Positions 21,986 to 33,075 of a stretch of DNA of 64,000 nucleotides are shown here, one piece after another. A model generated the notes under the pieces. That model was given only the letters and a program-made list of their open reading frames with translations. It was not told where the DNA came from and ran no database searches. Each line of letters begins with the position of its first letter. The stretch's first letter is position 1. This DNA is from Nemophila menziesii (lineage: Eukaryota; Streptophyta; Magnoliopsida; Boraginales; Hydrophyllaceae). The stretch spans positions 10,293,840-10,357,839 of the forward strand of contig JARWIR010000011.1 in NCBI GenBank assembly GCA_029959085.1, read 5' to 3'. Both the position numbers and the translations under genes were made by a program.

Positions 21986-22714
21986 GAAATATGATCGATG
22001 TTCATAACATTTCAAATAAAATATCAACCATGTTCATCTTTTGTGGCTGTGTACGAAACTGCAGCTCGATAGCGATATATGAGAGGCCACTCCAGTGAGC
22101 TCACAACCATGGAAACTGATGGAACATCACGGCTAGGAGAACCTTTTATAATGCTTGACAGTCAATAGTGAATTAATACCACCCATCTGCAAAGTACAAC
22201 AATCTATCAATTGTACACAACCATATAATACGTTAATAGAAAATGGAAAAAGTTAACTCACATTTGCGTTTATCTTGAGTAGCAAATAGGTTAGGTATTG
22301 ATCGTTGAACTTTTCTGTTACAATGCATTGTGTAGGAATCCGAAGCTCTAATAGCATTTTCCGCTTCCATGGACCATAGATATCTAAATGCTTTCTCTTT
22401 GAAAGTATGCAGGGGATAAATTATTGTAGTTCTTTAAACTAGGGTTGTATAAGTTTCACAGCATGAACAGGAAGAGTAGTACACTGCAAAAAAGGATCCA
22501 ATACAATTACATAAAAATTAGATTAAGAATTATGATAAAGTATTAAAAGAGAACACTTACAATTCCTTTCTTTTTTCCACAAGTGATAAGTTTACTAATC
22601 CGTCTATGCGTGTGAACTCTAAATGAAAAGTTGACTACTCCCCAAACATCAATACTTGCCAGTTTTCTCTGCATATGTAAAGTCTTAATTTATGTTACAA
22701 ATTGCATATTGTGA

Positions 22715-22780
22715 AAGAAAGGAGAAGAGAAAAGAAAAGAAAAGAAAGGAAAAGAAAAGAAAAGAAAAAGAGAAGAAATT
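22715..22780 (+). repeat. GAAAA-type microsatellite in an AGO pseudogene intron (block A)
   Basis: An AAAAG/AAAGG purine run between two exon remnants, on the plus strand; the block B copy is slightly shorter. On the minus (gene) strand it is a long pyrimidine tract within the intron. Confidence 0.8.
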
Positions 22781-23334
22781 TTCTACCTTATTGTTAAAGT
22801 TCATTCTTCCATTTTTCGACAAACTCTGTCCTCTCCATTGCCTGCTATAAGCTGGGTATATTGAAACTTGTTGTTAGTAAATAAATATATACAACAATTC
22901 TATATTTTCATAGAAGAAGAGCTTACTTTGGGTGCCGGAAGAACACGACCTTCTGCTGCAGTGAATTTTGAAGTGTTCGAGATTCCAGCAGACTTGGAAA
23001 GAAAATCATTGTTATAGTTGTTATTGTTCAACCCCTCAGTCAGTTTTGTTTGAAACATCTACACAAGTGAAGCTCTCTGGATACTACTGGATAAATTCTT
23101 GGTATAGTGTTGGAGTGAAACCAGTGAACACAGCTACGAAGAAATTATTACTACTCGTTCCTATATTTTAAATATACCAGATTTAGCAACCTAGTTACAA
23201 AATTACGTCAATTGGAATATATACATGATGCTTTCCTTTGCCCACATCTATGCATGGAAAATCGCCGGAAAATCGCAATGGTATCTTCATATACTGAACA
23301 AAGAAATCATATACTGAAATATTACTGGAAGAAT

Positions 23335-23590
23335 ATTCTCTCTTAAATGAGAACTTATATATATTAGACAACATTACAAGTTCAAAGTCTCGCCTTATAA
23401 AAATTATTCAAATTTTTCAATTTATAGGTATTGAGCATGTAAAAGTCATATATAATGTATAAGATAACTCCTTAAAAAGAGCTTAAACTTTTAGAAGAAT
23501 CGGTTGTCTAACATGGTATTAGAAAAAAATCACAGATTTGAAGCTTAACCTTTTAGAAGAATTGATTGTCTAACAATAGATAATAGTAAT
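23335..23590 (+). repeat. Unclassified insert or intron in the AGO pseudogene, with internal direct repeat (block A)
   Basis: No AGO exon is recognised between the remnants ending near 23595 and starting at 23313. A segment of about 30 bp (GCTTAAACTTTTAGAAGAAT plus a TTGTCTAACA end) occurs twice, near 23482 and 23541. It could be a small repeat inserted in the gene or part of an old LTR; unresolved. Confidence 0.35.
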
Positions 23591-25001
23591 ACATTTCCTC
23601 TATGCAAGCTCCCTGACTCAAACCAAGGTATTTTAAATTCCCTATTTGTAGGAGACAGTCGTGATACATGGATTATTCGGCACTCCTTTGGCCTGTAAAA
23701 GGAGGATCATTAGTAATTAGTTCATAATTTAACATACAGTTAAGTATTTTTTACCTTTGTCCAATCAATTTGGTAAGGATCTAGAACCTTTTGATTTGTA
23801 ATTATAAAATCAATAAATGGTCCTGGTTTTAAAATCATTGTTGTTGATACATCTGTATAAATTAAGGAAAATAGAACCATTAAGTCGTTAGAGCATTGAA
23901 AATTGGATAAATATATTGGAAATAGAATCTTACCAATATTTAGTGAACCGCCTCCTTGATATGCACGGACACTAGAATGAAATCCACGGCATCCAGTCAC
24001 CACAGACCCTAAATGAGATTGGAGTACGAGAAGACATCCCCTGTATAGAAAATATGGACATAAATTCTACACACGATTTTAAAATCTAGAGCCGATTCTC
24101 TTATTGTTAATTTTTTGTGATAAATTAGCAGTTTTCATTGAAATTCATCTGTCTTAAAGAAAATATAAGACATGAAATTGCAGACAAGTACTCCTATTGT
24201 CTAAAACATCAAAATGCACCTGAATACAAGAAATTCTTACTGTTTGGCAGCATTTTGTCTAAGAATTATGTCCAAATCTCTCACGGGCTTGTAAAGACTA
24301 TCAGAATCTTAGGCACAATGTGCATTTGTAATATCTTGCATGATATTTGAGCAGCATAGCAAAATTCCACTCTATATGTCTTTGACCTTGACGGTTGTCT
24401 ACAACTTATCATATCACCATGTTGTGGGCGTCCACCATCCCACTTTCCATTTTACTGAAAATAATATGAACTTGTTAGAAATTCGAATAAAATATTTTCT
24501 TTGAAAGTTTAGAAATAGCAATGCCTGTTCGGAGCATGCTTTTTAATCATAACTATAAACTCAAGCTTGTTATTTGACAGAGGACTAAGAGAATAAGAGT
24601 TATTCTCACCATCATAAGCGATGAATTTCTCATTGATTTCATGCCCGTAAGTTTCTTTGAATTTGTCCATCACTTTCCTACAAACACCTTTTACCTCCAC
24701 CTGATGTCCATCTTCATAACACGTGAAAATATGAGCAATAGATTTTAAAGGTGAATTAGTTTCTCAAACGGCCAAATTTAAATGTACTTACATTGGACTT
24801 GAAAAAGTTTCAATCAATTCTTGCTTCCGAGACATTGAAATTATTAGTAAGCAGCTGAATCTTATATCCCTTTTTGCCAAGATTGCGCCTTTCCATTTGT
24901 AGGGGCTTATTAATATCAATTTTCTTTGGACCAAGATCCGATAAAACAATTGTTGGAGGCTTTGCTAGTGTCTTTGATTCCTTTTCTCCTTTAAATCCCA
25001 T

Positions 25002-25510
25002 TATTTATCAACCTGATGAGAACCCTAGAATTTACAACTATAAAAGAAAATTTGATATAAGAACATTATCATAGAGTTTTTTATTCAAGTATTCAATATG
25101 TTAAAAACTATTGAATTCCTAAGTGGATGTTGAAATTATTTTTTATTAATGGTCTAAAACTGTATATGTTATTGTTTCGGATATGTAAGAAATAAAGGTT
25201 GTTAACCCATTGTTTTAATTTTTTAAATGTATTGTTATTCCTATGATTTTGTATTGTCACATTAAATAATAAGCTGGATTATGTGGGATTCAAGTAGGTT
25301 CCTAAAAGCTCTACAAAAATATGATACAAAGGAAAAGAATAATAGGCATGTGCAATAATAATACCACATATAAAGCATGACCTAGGAGCTAAATTATCTA
25401 CCATATAGGCTATTATTTCTGTGATTTCATTAGTCCATATACGGTCTTTGTTAAATCATCAAACTGTAAGGTTATCCGTACATCATCGGAATCCTAGTAC
25501 AAACATTTTT
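25002..25510 (-). other. Upstream flank of the AGO pseudogene (block A)
   Basis: AT-rich DNA between the AGO start codon and the end of the Copia-3 LTR. It would be the promoter region if any survives. No clear TATA box or conserved motif was identified. Confidence 0.4.
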
Positions 25511-26748
25511 TGTTAGAGAGAGAAGGAACGAAAGAGGAAGTATGTAGCAAGGAAATGTAGGCAAGTTGTCAAAACAACCACCAAGCCTCATTTTCATCCC
25601 TCCATTTTAGTTTATTTTAACACATAGTGTAAATTTAATATCTTAAAATATAATTTACTACCTGATAAAAAATGAAAATATAATTGGATAAGTATATATA
25701 TGTAAGTTTACTTTGTAAGGCTGGCTGCCTATTCAAGAAACCAAAGATATACATTCTAGATTGGTTTAACTAAGCTTGGTCAATGAAAACTACACATATT
25801 GACACTCCTATAGAAATCAATATGAAAAAACTACATGACGAAGGAAATTTTTTATATGATTCTACCTTATATTAGATTTTGGTTGGTAATTTGATATTTC
25901 TAACCATCACTTTTATTTTGCTAACACAAAAACATATACAAATTTCAAATAATTTTTACCTATATGGGGTTCGATTATTCATTGTATTACTAGTGCACAT
26001 ATATATGTGGGATATTCTACACTTCTAATAATTTCCTGTATCTATCATATGATTATACGAATTGTGGATGTCTTAAAAACAGTATATATTTAGGAACAAG
26101 ATGGAGTGTATTTTTTGGAGTTGAATTATATCTCATAAAGGAAAGAAATAATATTATATCTTCAAGTCATCTAAAAAATTAGGAATCTGTGCGGTATCAA
26201 TGACATGCTCTAATATTATTTGGTTATGTAGATTTCTTATAAAATTTGGTATTCCACAAGTTACCCAAAATCAATTACATATTGAGAGTACTCACATAAT
26301 CCAGAATATATATAAATTGCTTCTCACTTGAAAGACCTTTGATTACCAACTCATCACACTCCCACATATATATACACGTTGGGGAATCACAATTATGGTA
26401 ACCAAGTAAATAATATATAGATTGTTTTTTTGTTACTTGGAAGAGCCATTTTTTGGACTCGGTGTCATTGACACGGTTCGAACCTATACCATCTAGATGA
26501 ATGAACAAGGGCGCTAGCCAGTTAAACTAACCCCAACTAGTTATACATATTGTTTCTATTCCATACCAATAATACATGAAACATACAATTATATTATTAT
26601 AATATTTTCTTTCCTAACAATTGCATTAAATGAGAATTAAAAAATATATAAGATTATATATTGAATGAAAATAATCCCATAAGTCTTGGACATTAATATC
26701 TTGTCTTTAATAGATTGTGGTTGATTTCATTTTTTTATTTCCTAATCA
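25511..26748 (-). repeat. Probable Copia-3 LTR, minus strand
   Basis: On the minus strand it starts TGATTAGGAAAT directly after a purine block (CTGGAGGGTGAA) that follows a copia RNase H remnant, and it probably ends CTCTCTCTAACA at 25511. Length is about 1.24 kb. The block A/B duplication continues into it (63788 onward). The right-hand end is inferred from the CTAACA terminus only. Confidence 0.5.
26471..26534 (-). other. tRNA-like Pol III box pair in the Copia-3 LTR
   Basis: On the minus strand, TAGTTTAACTGG (26518-26529) fits a loose A box and GGTTCGAACC (26475-26484) is a perfect B-box core. Spacing and the GGGGTTAGTT start resemble a tRNA body. No anticodon arm or acceptor stem closes, and the sequence continues without a terminator. 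A SINE head or tRNA relic is the likeliest reading. Confidence 0.4.
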
Positions 26749-27075
26749 TTCACCCTCCAGATAGTCGTTCCTTCAAATATGACTTGATTTTTACATAGTG
26801 ATATCGATGAATTTCATGTGATAGTTATTTGGTGAAAGAACTCGCAAGTTGATCATCTGAATGTAAATAAGATACTCCAAGTTCATTTCTTTCTACTTGA
26901 TCCCGTATAAATTAGAAGGCGATGACTACTTGTTTCATATATACTAGACTAAAGTAAAAAAATCAAGAATATAAAATTTTGGTTGAATAATATTACATAA
27001 AATGGTAGGTGGATTAAAAATAGGGACTTCTAGCTGTTGAAGTATCTGTTGAATTCAATAGTTGTCGAAGCAAAA
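26749..27075 (-). pseudogene. Copia-3 RNase H remnant, minus strand
   Basis: In shifting frames the minus strand reads FIRDQVERNELGVSYLHSDDQLASSFTK near 26950-26800 (quoted as two blocks: FIRDQVERNELG and VSYLHSDDQLASSFTK), the end of copia RNase H, where families have HFIRD and DQLADIFTK. It then ends in LSGG before the LTR. Stops and frameshifts are frequent. Reverse transcriptase upstream (27.1 kb and higher) is not recognisable. Confidence 0.75.
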
Positions 27076-30000
27076 AATGATATTTTTCTTTGTTTGACGA
27101 GCGTTCGATTATTCGTTGACTTTTTGCAGATCAACTTATCAAGGAAGATCTGAACTTTAAGAGATCAGTGTTGCATGTCGGTTATCTAAGTGAAAGTTCT
27201 AATCAACATAAGAGTAGAAACCAAGAGTGGCACTAGTTTGTTTGTTAAGCAAGATTCCATGTGATAATGTTAGATAAGGTACACAAGAACGCGTTATATA
27301 GCGTTACAATGAGTATCATATGGAACATGCATAAACTAGTGTGTATGTTATTGATTAAAAGACATCTGGTTGGGTAAGAACGAGAGACTAAAGAGCGCCT
27401 ACAACCTGGTTATATTATGTATTATCAATCGAAGGACTTCCATCTTCAAGATTAAAAAGCATGGATCAAATATTAGACATAAAACTACTTTAGCTATAGA
27501 AATTTAGAATTTGACAGAAGCTCCGTAATATATGTTTTGAGATTATAGGATTTTAGTTGACACCAACAAAATTATCAAAAGTACGTAGATCCATTAAAAA
27601 TAACTTTCATGAAGGCCAGAGTATTGCTACATGTAAAAATAATATCATTGAAATTGACATTTTACAAGATGGAAGTGATGCATTATTGTGGGAGATGACG
27701 AATCTCAATAAGATGGATAATGTAAGAGGTATACTATACGCTCGATGTACTTTAGATTGTAGATGTTTATATTTAATTTACATATATGATTATGAAACTG
27801 TTTGTCAATAAAGCGAGAAGGTTATAATGTATAAACATCTTCAAATAGAGCACAATATATCATAGTACATGAAGAGAAGGGTAAAGACTTTTCTAAGTTA
27901 AAAATTAGAGCATAGTACATGAGAAATGGTAGTAAATTAATTGAACGGACTGAACGTGGCTTGTAATCGATTGCGGGGAGATTATGTAACCCTTAGTGAC
28001 AAGTCGTGCTTTATACCTTTGAATACTGCCAGTTCAACTATATTCTAAGATTCAATTACAACCAATTATATTTATAACATATTTCGGTGAAACAATGTTT
28101 TTTTGTTTGAATACGGACTAGATTAGAGAATTTCCCAGTGATAATTTAACGCCATTCTTACAACATTAAAGATTTTGATTCACATATTAGTTCAAATGTG
28201 TTGTTTTAGGATAGTTGAGTGTTAAGAGAAATTTAACGCAGAGTTGTAGTAATCTAATTTTTAGCTTGTTCTTGCATTCTGTGTATAGAAATGGGATTAG
28301 TTAAGGGAGACACGGAATAATTTTTATTTAATGTATTATGTATGGAAGAGGGAGAATTGCTAGTTAAGACTCTGGATGCATGATAATGCATTGTAATATG
28401 TGTGTAATTGGTACGTAACTGAAGTTGTGGGGTAACCAATACAGAGTCTTATGATAGCTGTTTTTTTATCTGAGTGTGGTAATAATTAGTACTGGATGTG
28501 GTTTAATTTATGGTATTATAAGTCCATGGGTCCTAGCTCCTTGGTGAAGTATGGGTTGTGAATGTGTAGCTAATATGTGGAGTTATGGGAGGGTTGTGGC
28601 GTAATTGAGAAATTTAAATTTTTGTGATATGGACTTTTTCTGATTAACAAAAAGTAAATATATTTTCAACCAAAATTTCATGTCTTGAGATATTAATTTT
28701 GTTACATGGAGGGTTAAAAAATTTATGTGTGTTGTGTTGTATCAAGTATCCAATAAATACACAAGGTATTGACTTAGGTTAAAGGTTATTTGGCGAGTAA
28801 GGCTTAAGAACGAAAAACAAGGGCATCAAAAAAAAGTAATTTTATATAAGGAGTTTGATCCAAAAGGTCTTAAAAATATAGATATCGTTAAGAGAATATG
28901 AAGTCGTGCGATTAATAAAGTATACAACAATTTGACAAATTAGTGACCAAAATAAAGTAGACATTGATGATCATACTAGTAATGTGAGTATCTTTTCAAT
29001 TATATGACAAAAAATTCCATTATGAAATATTCATTAGTTGAGACGTGGAAGACTACATGACCCTTTGCTGAATACCATTAGTTCTAGGGAAATGTATTCA
29101 CATGCCGCATTATTGTATAACGTGCATATAGTAGTCTGAAGAGAGTTTTGAACCATGTTTTTATTGGTGAGGAAAATATGGGAAACATAACATTTAAGCT
29201 TTAACGAAAAAGTTCAACCTGGGAAGCTTAGGGATTTAAAGTTTAACGGAAAAATTATTGTAAGAGTGAGAACAAGAGGGGAAACCATTTTTGACGAGGC
29301 AAAAAAAATTCACTTCACTGCCACTGAATGTTTGTCTTATTTGTAGTGTGCTAGTCAGCTTTAGAATTATGATTCTCATATTATGGAGTCAAAGTTGTGC
29401 CTTGAGAATGCAATATATGCCCCTGGATTGAGTGGACAAGCTGAAGAATGACATGACCACGACTATATTTAGATAATTGAGCTGTAAAAATGTTAAGAGA
29501 TAGTTGATCCTGCTAATGGTGATAAATTTCATGTTCCAAAAGAATTTTTCATATGATTCAGGAAAGGTGATAGTATTGTCGCGGGCGCATATGTCTGCAC
29601 TGATTTCATTGTCTGCACTGATTTCATTGTAGTTGTAGGTCATCCTAGTGAGATTTGGTTATAGAGAGACTTACAAGTCAAATTCATCAGTCATGCTTAT
29701 TTTTTCGTGTTTATCTTCGTAAATTGAAAGATTGGACATAGTCGTACAAGTCGGTTAAGTAGACAACCAACTGTGGTTGTGGATGTATTGTCATAGGTTG
29801 TGAAAACCTTAATTCGGGTATCGACATTGGTGAGAGTTGATGTTACCATGTATTGGATGGTGTGATCAACAGAAACGAAAATATCATGACTAGATAAACT
29901 GTATTGTCTCTCAAAGGGATATATTAGTGATATGTAATGAGAGTGGCACGTATTTTATTTGCTGAGAAGGATATAGAAAAATGCCATTGTAAAAAAAGAG

Positions 30001-30362
30001 GAAGGAGAGAATTTGGTCTCGAAAAGTTGGATAATTTTGATAGATGATTTTAACATGAAGAAGGTCAGCTAGATATATGTTGAGGATTGAGGGGGCGATA
30101 TAGGAGTTATTTAACAATATTTATTGGAAGACAAAGCTATGGCAGGGGAAGTAGTATCTGACATTTTTGTTAAGTTTCAAGGATGAAAAATAATAAAAAA
30201 TTGTGTAAAAGTTCATTTCTTTTGTTTTGTAAATGAAATAAGAATTTACGAAAGCTTAGGTTTTGTGAAAGAAAATGATGCTCTTGTGAAAGCTTTCACA
30301 CTGTAAAAAGTTCTGAATAGTTATTATTACATTAAAACAATACATTTATATTTACAATGATA
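27076..30362. other. Degenerate sequence without a recognised gene
   Basis: 3.3 kb of mostly AT-rich DNA. The longest open frames are about 84 codons, with no recognisable domain. It is probably more decayed retroelement sequence. A perfect 19-bp tandem duplication (TGTCTGCACTGATTTCATT) lies near 29592-29629, and GT-rich stretches occur near 28450-28600. I see nothing else I can support. Confidence 0.5.
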
Positions 30363-30540
30363 ACATGAGTACTTTTCTAAATACACCACATCTATTTCAC
30401 ATAAACTATCATTAGTGAAATATATAAAAAATGTTCCAAATAATATGACAACATGTACTAGAAAATTTACCATCACTAATGAGAGAAGACAATTGATAAA
30501 TGGGTATTCATTTATACTACATGGGTTATTGAGCAAAAAA
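30363..30540 (+). repeat. Fragment of the element E spacer
   Basis: Closely matches 19196-19390 (ATGAGTACTTTTCTAAATAC through GGGTTATTGAGCAAA), with a few substitutions and a short deletion. It is a third location for E-family sequence, immediately left of the second inverted repeat. Confidence 0.8.
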
Positions 30541-30554
30541 ATTCTGGTCCATGT

Positions 30555-32338
30555 GTATTTAGTCCATGTGTTATGCTAATATAACAATTATATTTATGTG
30601 TATTAGGAATTTAAATGAAATTTAGATACTTTAGTTTTAGAAGATTGATCAAGTTTGTAATTATTTTTGACGTATAATAATATTCTCTTTTTATGTGTGT
30701 TTAAATTCATTTCTAGTCCCTATCTTTTTCATTTCCCTTGCTTAAGTTAGCACCTAATTAATTGATAATGTAGTTCTCTATAATTGTGATGTTTATCCTC
30801 TACCACCAATTGTAAATCGAAATAACAAGTTGCATGTCTTGTTTCTTCTCTCAACTCGAAAAAAACATAAATATCACGTGCTATTTTAAAGGAATAATAT
30901 ACTACTGATAGTTTACATTAATTTTTCTATAAAGAAAAGCTATATTTGATTCTTGCGAAAGGTGAGCTTGGCATGTCACATGGCTCACCATTTTAATGTT
31001 GAGGTTATAGGATAAGTCAGGGTCAAGAAAAATTCAAACATTAATTTGTCCCATCTAGGGTTAGCCCTAGTTCGGCTTAGACCATCATAAGGCAAAATCA
31101 GCAGGCACATGTTTTTCCCGAAGGTTCAAATGGCAGTCTCTAGTGATAAACTATATTGTATTTTCGCTCTCTTTATCTTGTTCTACGTAGTCATATCTGA
31201 AAAAAGTGGAGAAATGGGTGACCTTTATTTTGTTCTATAACTCACCAGTTATTATGAAAGAAAGCTTTGACAACAAAAATGGAAAAATGGATAATAGTAC
31301 AACCTCTATGTAAATTGTGTTGGTTCAATCATTCAAAGCATATATATATACGTGTGTGTGTAAAGGTAGAAATATTTTAATTAGTTATCTTTGTTGGCAT
31401 GTTAATGGACGTGAGTATATTATATAATTATTTATTTTGGAAATTTGATGAAGGTATTGTTGTATTTATATGGGTGTTGTCATTCATTTATATATTTCAA
31501 TCCACATAGTTTTAATTATCCTGTTACCGTCTAATCTCATGTATTTAACTCGGAATTTCAATTTTTTTAGTTCCTAGGGTAAATTCTTGGACTTTCCCCT
31601 ATCTTTTACACAAATAGATGATCCCACAATTAGATTGAAGAGTATACATTAGTATAAGAGCATAAATGTATGATTATTAAACTGATCTCAAGTATTCTAC
31701 TGAACTAGGAAAATCAAATAATTCTATATTACACAAAGGTTACACAAGATTTATTTTCAAGTTTGTATTTATGCACTAGTTTCCAACCACCAATAGATTA
31801 AGTTGTCAATCAAGGATGTTTTTGTCAATCTATCAAACACAAAATTAACTATTTAGATGGTCTTTCAAATATCACCACTTTCAATGTTAATTTACTGTAA
31901 CGTCTTTTTATTAGATCAAGTGTCGGTGCTAGAATCTTGAACCTTAAGTCATCATATACATTGGTGTTTTGGAACTCCTTCGAGTTATAGATAAATGTGA
32001 AGAAATATGATTAACGAAGATCAATAATGTTGGTAATCGAAGTATATAATGCTCATTGAAAACTTTGGATAAAATCATTCACGGTGAATCTGATTCCAAA
32101 ATTCACACAAAAATCATTGTGATATAAAACTTATGAAGTATTTCGATTAGGGTATAGCTACTAGTACCCCAATAGACATTTCCCTTTTGATTTTAAAAAA
32201 ATCATTCTTGACCCCTAATTTTTTTGGATAAGTAGCTGATTTGATCTTTTACTTATTATGTGCATAACTTGTATAGCTTGACACCGTGTATTTTAACAAA
32301 TTAATCACTAGTATTACAGATATAATATTTGTGACTCA
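30555..32338 (+). repeat. IR-2 left arm
   Basis: An imperfect inverted copy of 34830-37532. Landmarks pairing in order include TTTAGTCCATGTGTTATGC (30558), TTAGCACCTAATTAATTGA, GTGAGCTTGGCATGTCAC, AACCTTCGGG complement, GGTTACACAAGATTTA and CCAATAGACATTT. The arms are clearly diverged. A TG microsatellite lies near 31340-31365. Confidence 0.75.
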
Positions 32339-33075
32339 GTTTCACTTGGACACAAACTCTTAATCAATAGAGTTTATGCTAAATTACCTCTTAACTTGAG
32401 ATGTTTGGGGTATAAACCCTAACTATTAATTAAGTCTTATTTGAATGAATTTGGGATTTCGTATTTAAAATAATTATGGATTGTTTTTGCTGTAATTATC
32501 TTTGTGCCTCGTGATAAATCCTTGAATGGTGTACACATATTTAGGTTTGTTAGCTATTAAATTATGCTTGTGAATATGGATTTGGTAGTGGAACTAGGTT
32601 AATTACGCTTTTTAGAGTTGAAGACCCGGAAGAGATAAACTAACTAGGTAATCACATAGAGTTTGAACTTTAGACGTCTAGATAACTTGCGTAGGATTCA
32701 CTAGGAAGAGGTTCCTAGGGTTAGATTGTAGCCCCCTACTTATCCGAAAGGAACTAAGGGAGATCTTATAACAATGATTAGCATAAATGTCCCGTTTTAC
32801 CCTTAGAATTGCAGGTAACTTTAAGCTATAGTTAGTGGGAATTACAAGTGTCTCAATCTATATTTCTCTCCCCGTCCACAGCCTTAACTTGATTTCCTTA
32901 GTTAATTTAGTAGTTAACCATTATCTTGGTAGCTACCTAAACAAAAATCATATAGAAATATTTTTTGTTTAGTCTTTTTATTAATAATGAATAGCTAGTC
33001 CTAAACTCATAAATCCATGTGTGGACGATAATTCACTTAATTTCTATATTACTTGGTGACCCGTATACTTGCAGA
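32339..33075 (+). repeat. LTR-like sequence between the IR-2 arms
   Basis: The segment ends near TGTGGACGATAATTCACTTA and CTTGGTGACCCGTATACTTGC, a wording I associate with the 3' ends of plant Ty3/gypsy-type LTRs. No start, target duplication or pol gene was found. Tentative. Confidence 0.3.

Larger units (their letters stand above)
21990..25001 (-). pseudogene. AGO4: AGO4-clade ARGONAUTE pseudogene (block A)
   Basis: Exon remnants on the minus strand follow ARGONAUTE4/6/9 order, most with splice sites. 25001-24792: N-terminus, RNLGKKGYKIQLLTNNF. About 24745-24520: CYEDGHQVEVKGVCRK, AYDGEN, NNKLEF. 24454-24241: RQPSRSKTYRVEF, LDIILRQNAAKQ after a frameshift. 24040-23934: GCRGFHSS, GSLNI. 23852-23755: PAZ, DVSTTMILKPGPFIDF, DPYQIDWTK. 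23692-23595: SPTNREFKI. 23313-22927: SGDFPCIDVGKGK to EGRVLPAPK. 22841-22787: NGRMNFNNK. 22670-22561: WGVVNFSFR. 22483-22262: MID, DIYGPWKRK, NDQYLTYLLLKINA. 22186-21990: PIWI, GGINSLL, SSLEWPLIYRYRAAV. The clade loads 24-nt siRNAs for RNA-directed DNA methylation. Lesions shared with block B: a stop after NNFNVSEARID, the exon 3 frameshift, loss of the FFHNDP region, and loss of the first catalytic block (DVSH). The rest of PIWI is missing. No active protein is possible. Confidence 0.9.
3877..25723 (+). repeat. Block A of a large direct duplication
   Basis: This segment recurs at 42159-64000 in the same orientation at an offset of 38,243-38,310 bp, changing only at small indels. In the 2.56 kb first transposase exon I counted about 11 substitutions and 2 single-base indels between copies, roughly 99.5% identity. 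The left edge is where Copia-1 interrupts homology. The right edge is set only by the window end, so the duplicated unit is longer than shown. Confidence 0.95.

Noticed and set aside
24138..24350. Plus-strand open frame of 70 codons, repeated in block B
   Set aside because: It is the antisense of the AGO exon remnant with RSKTYRVEF and NAAKQ.
21990..25001. A functional ARGONAUTE gene
   Set aside because: In-frame stop in the first exon, a frameshift, deletion of the DVSH catalytic block and absence of most of PIWI rule this out in both copies.
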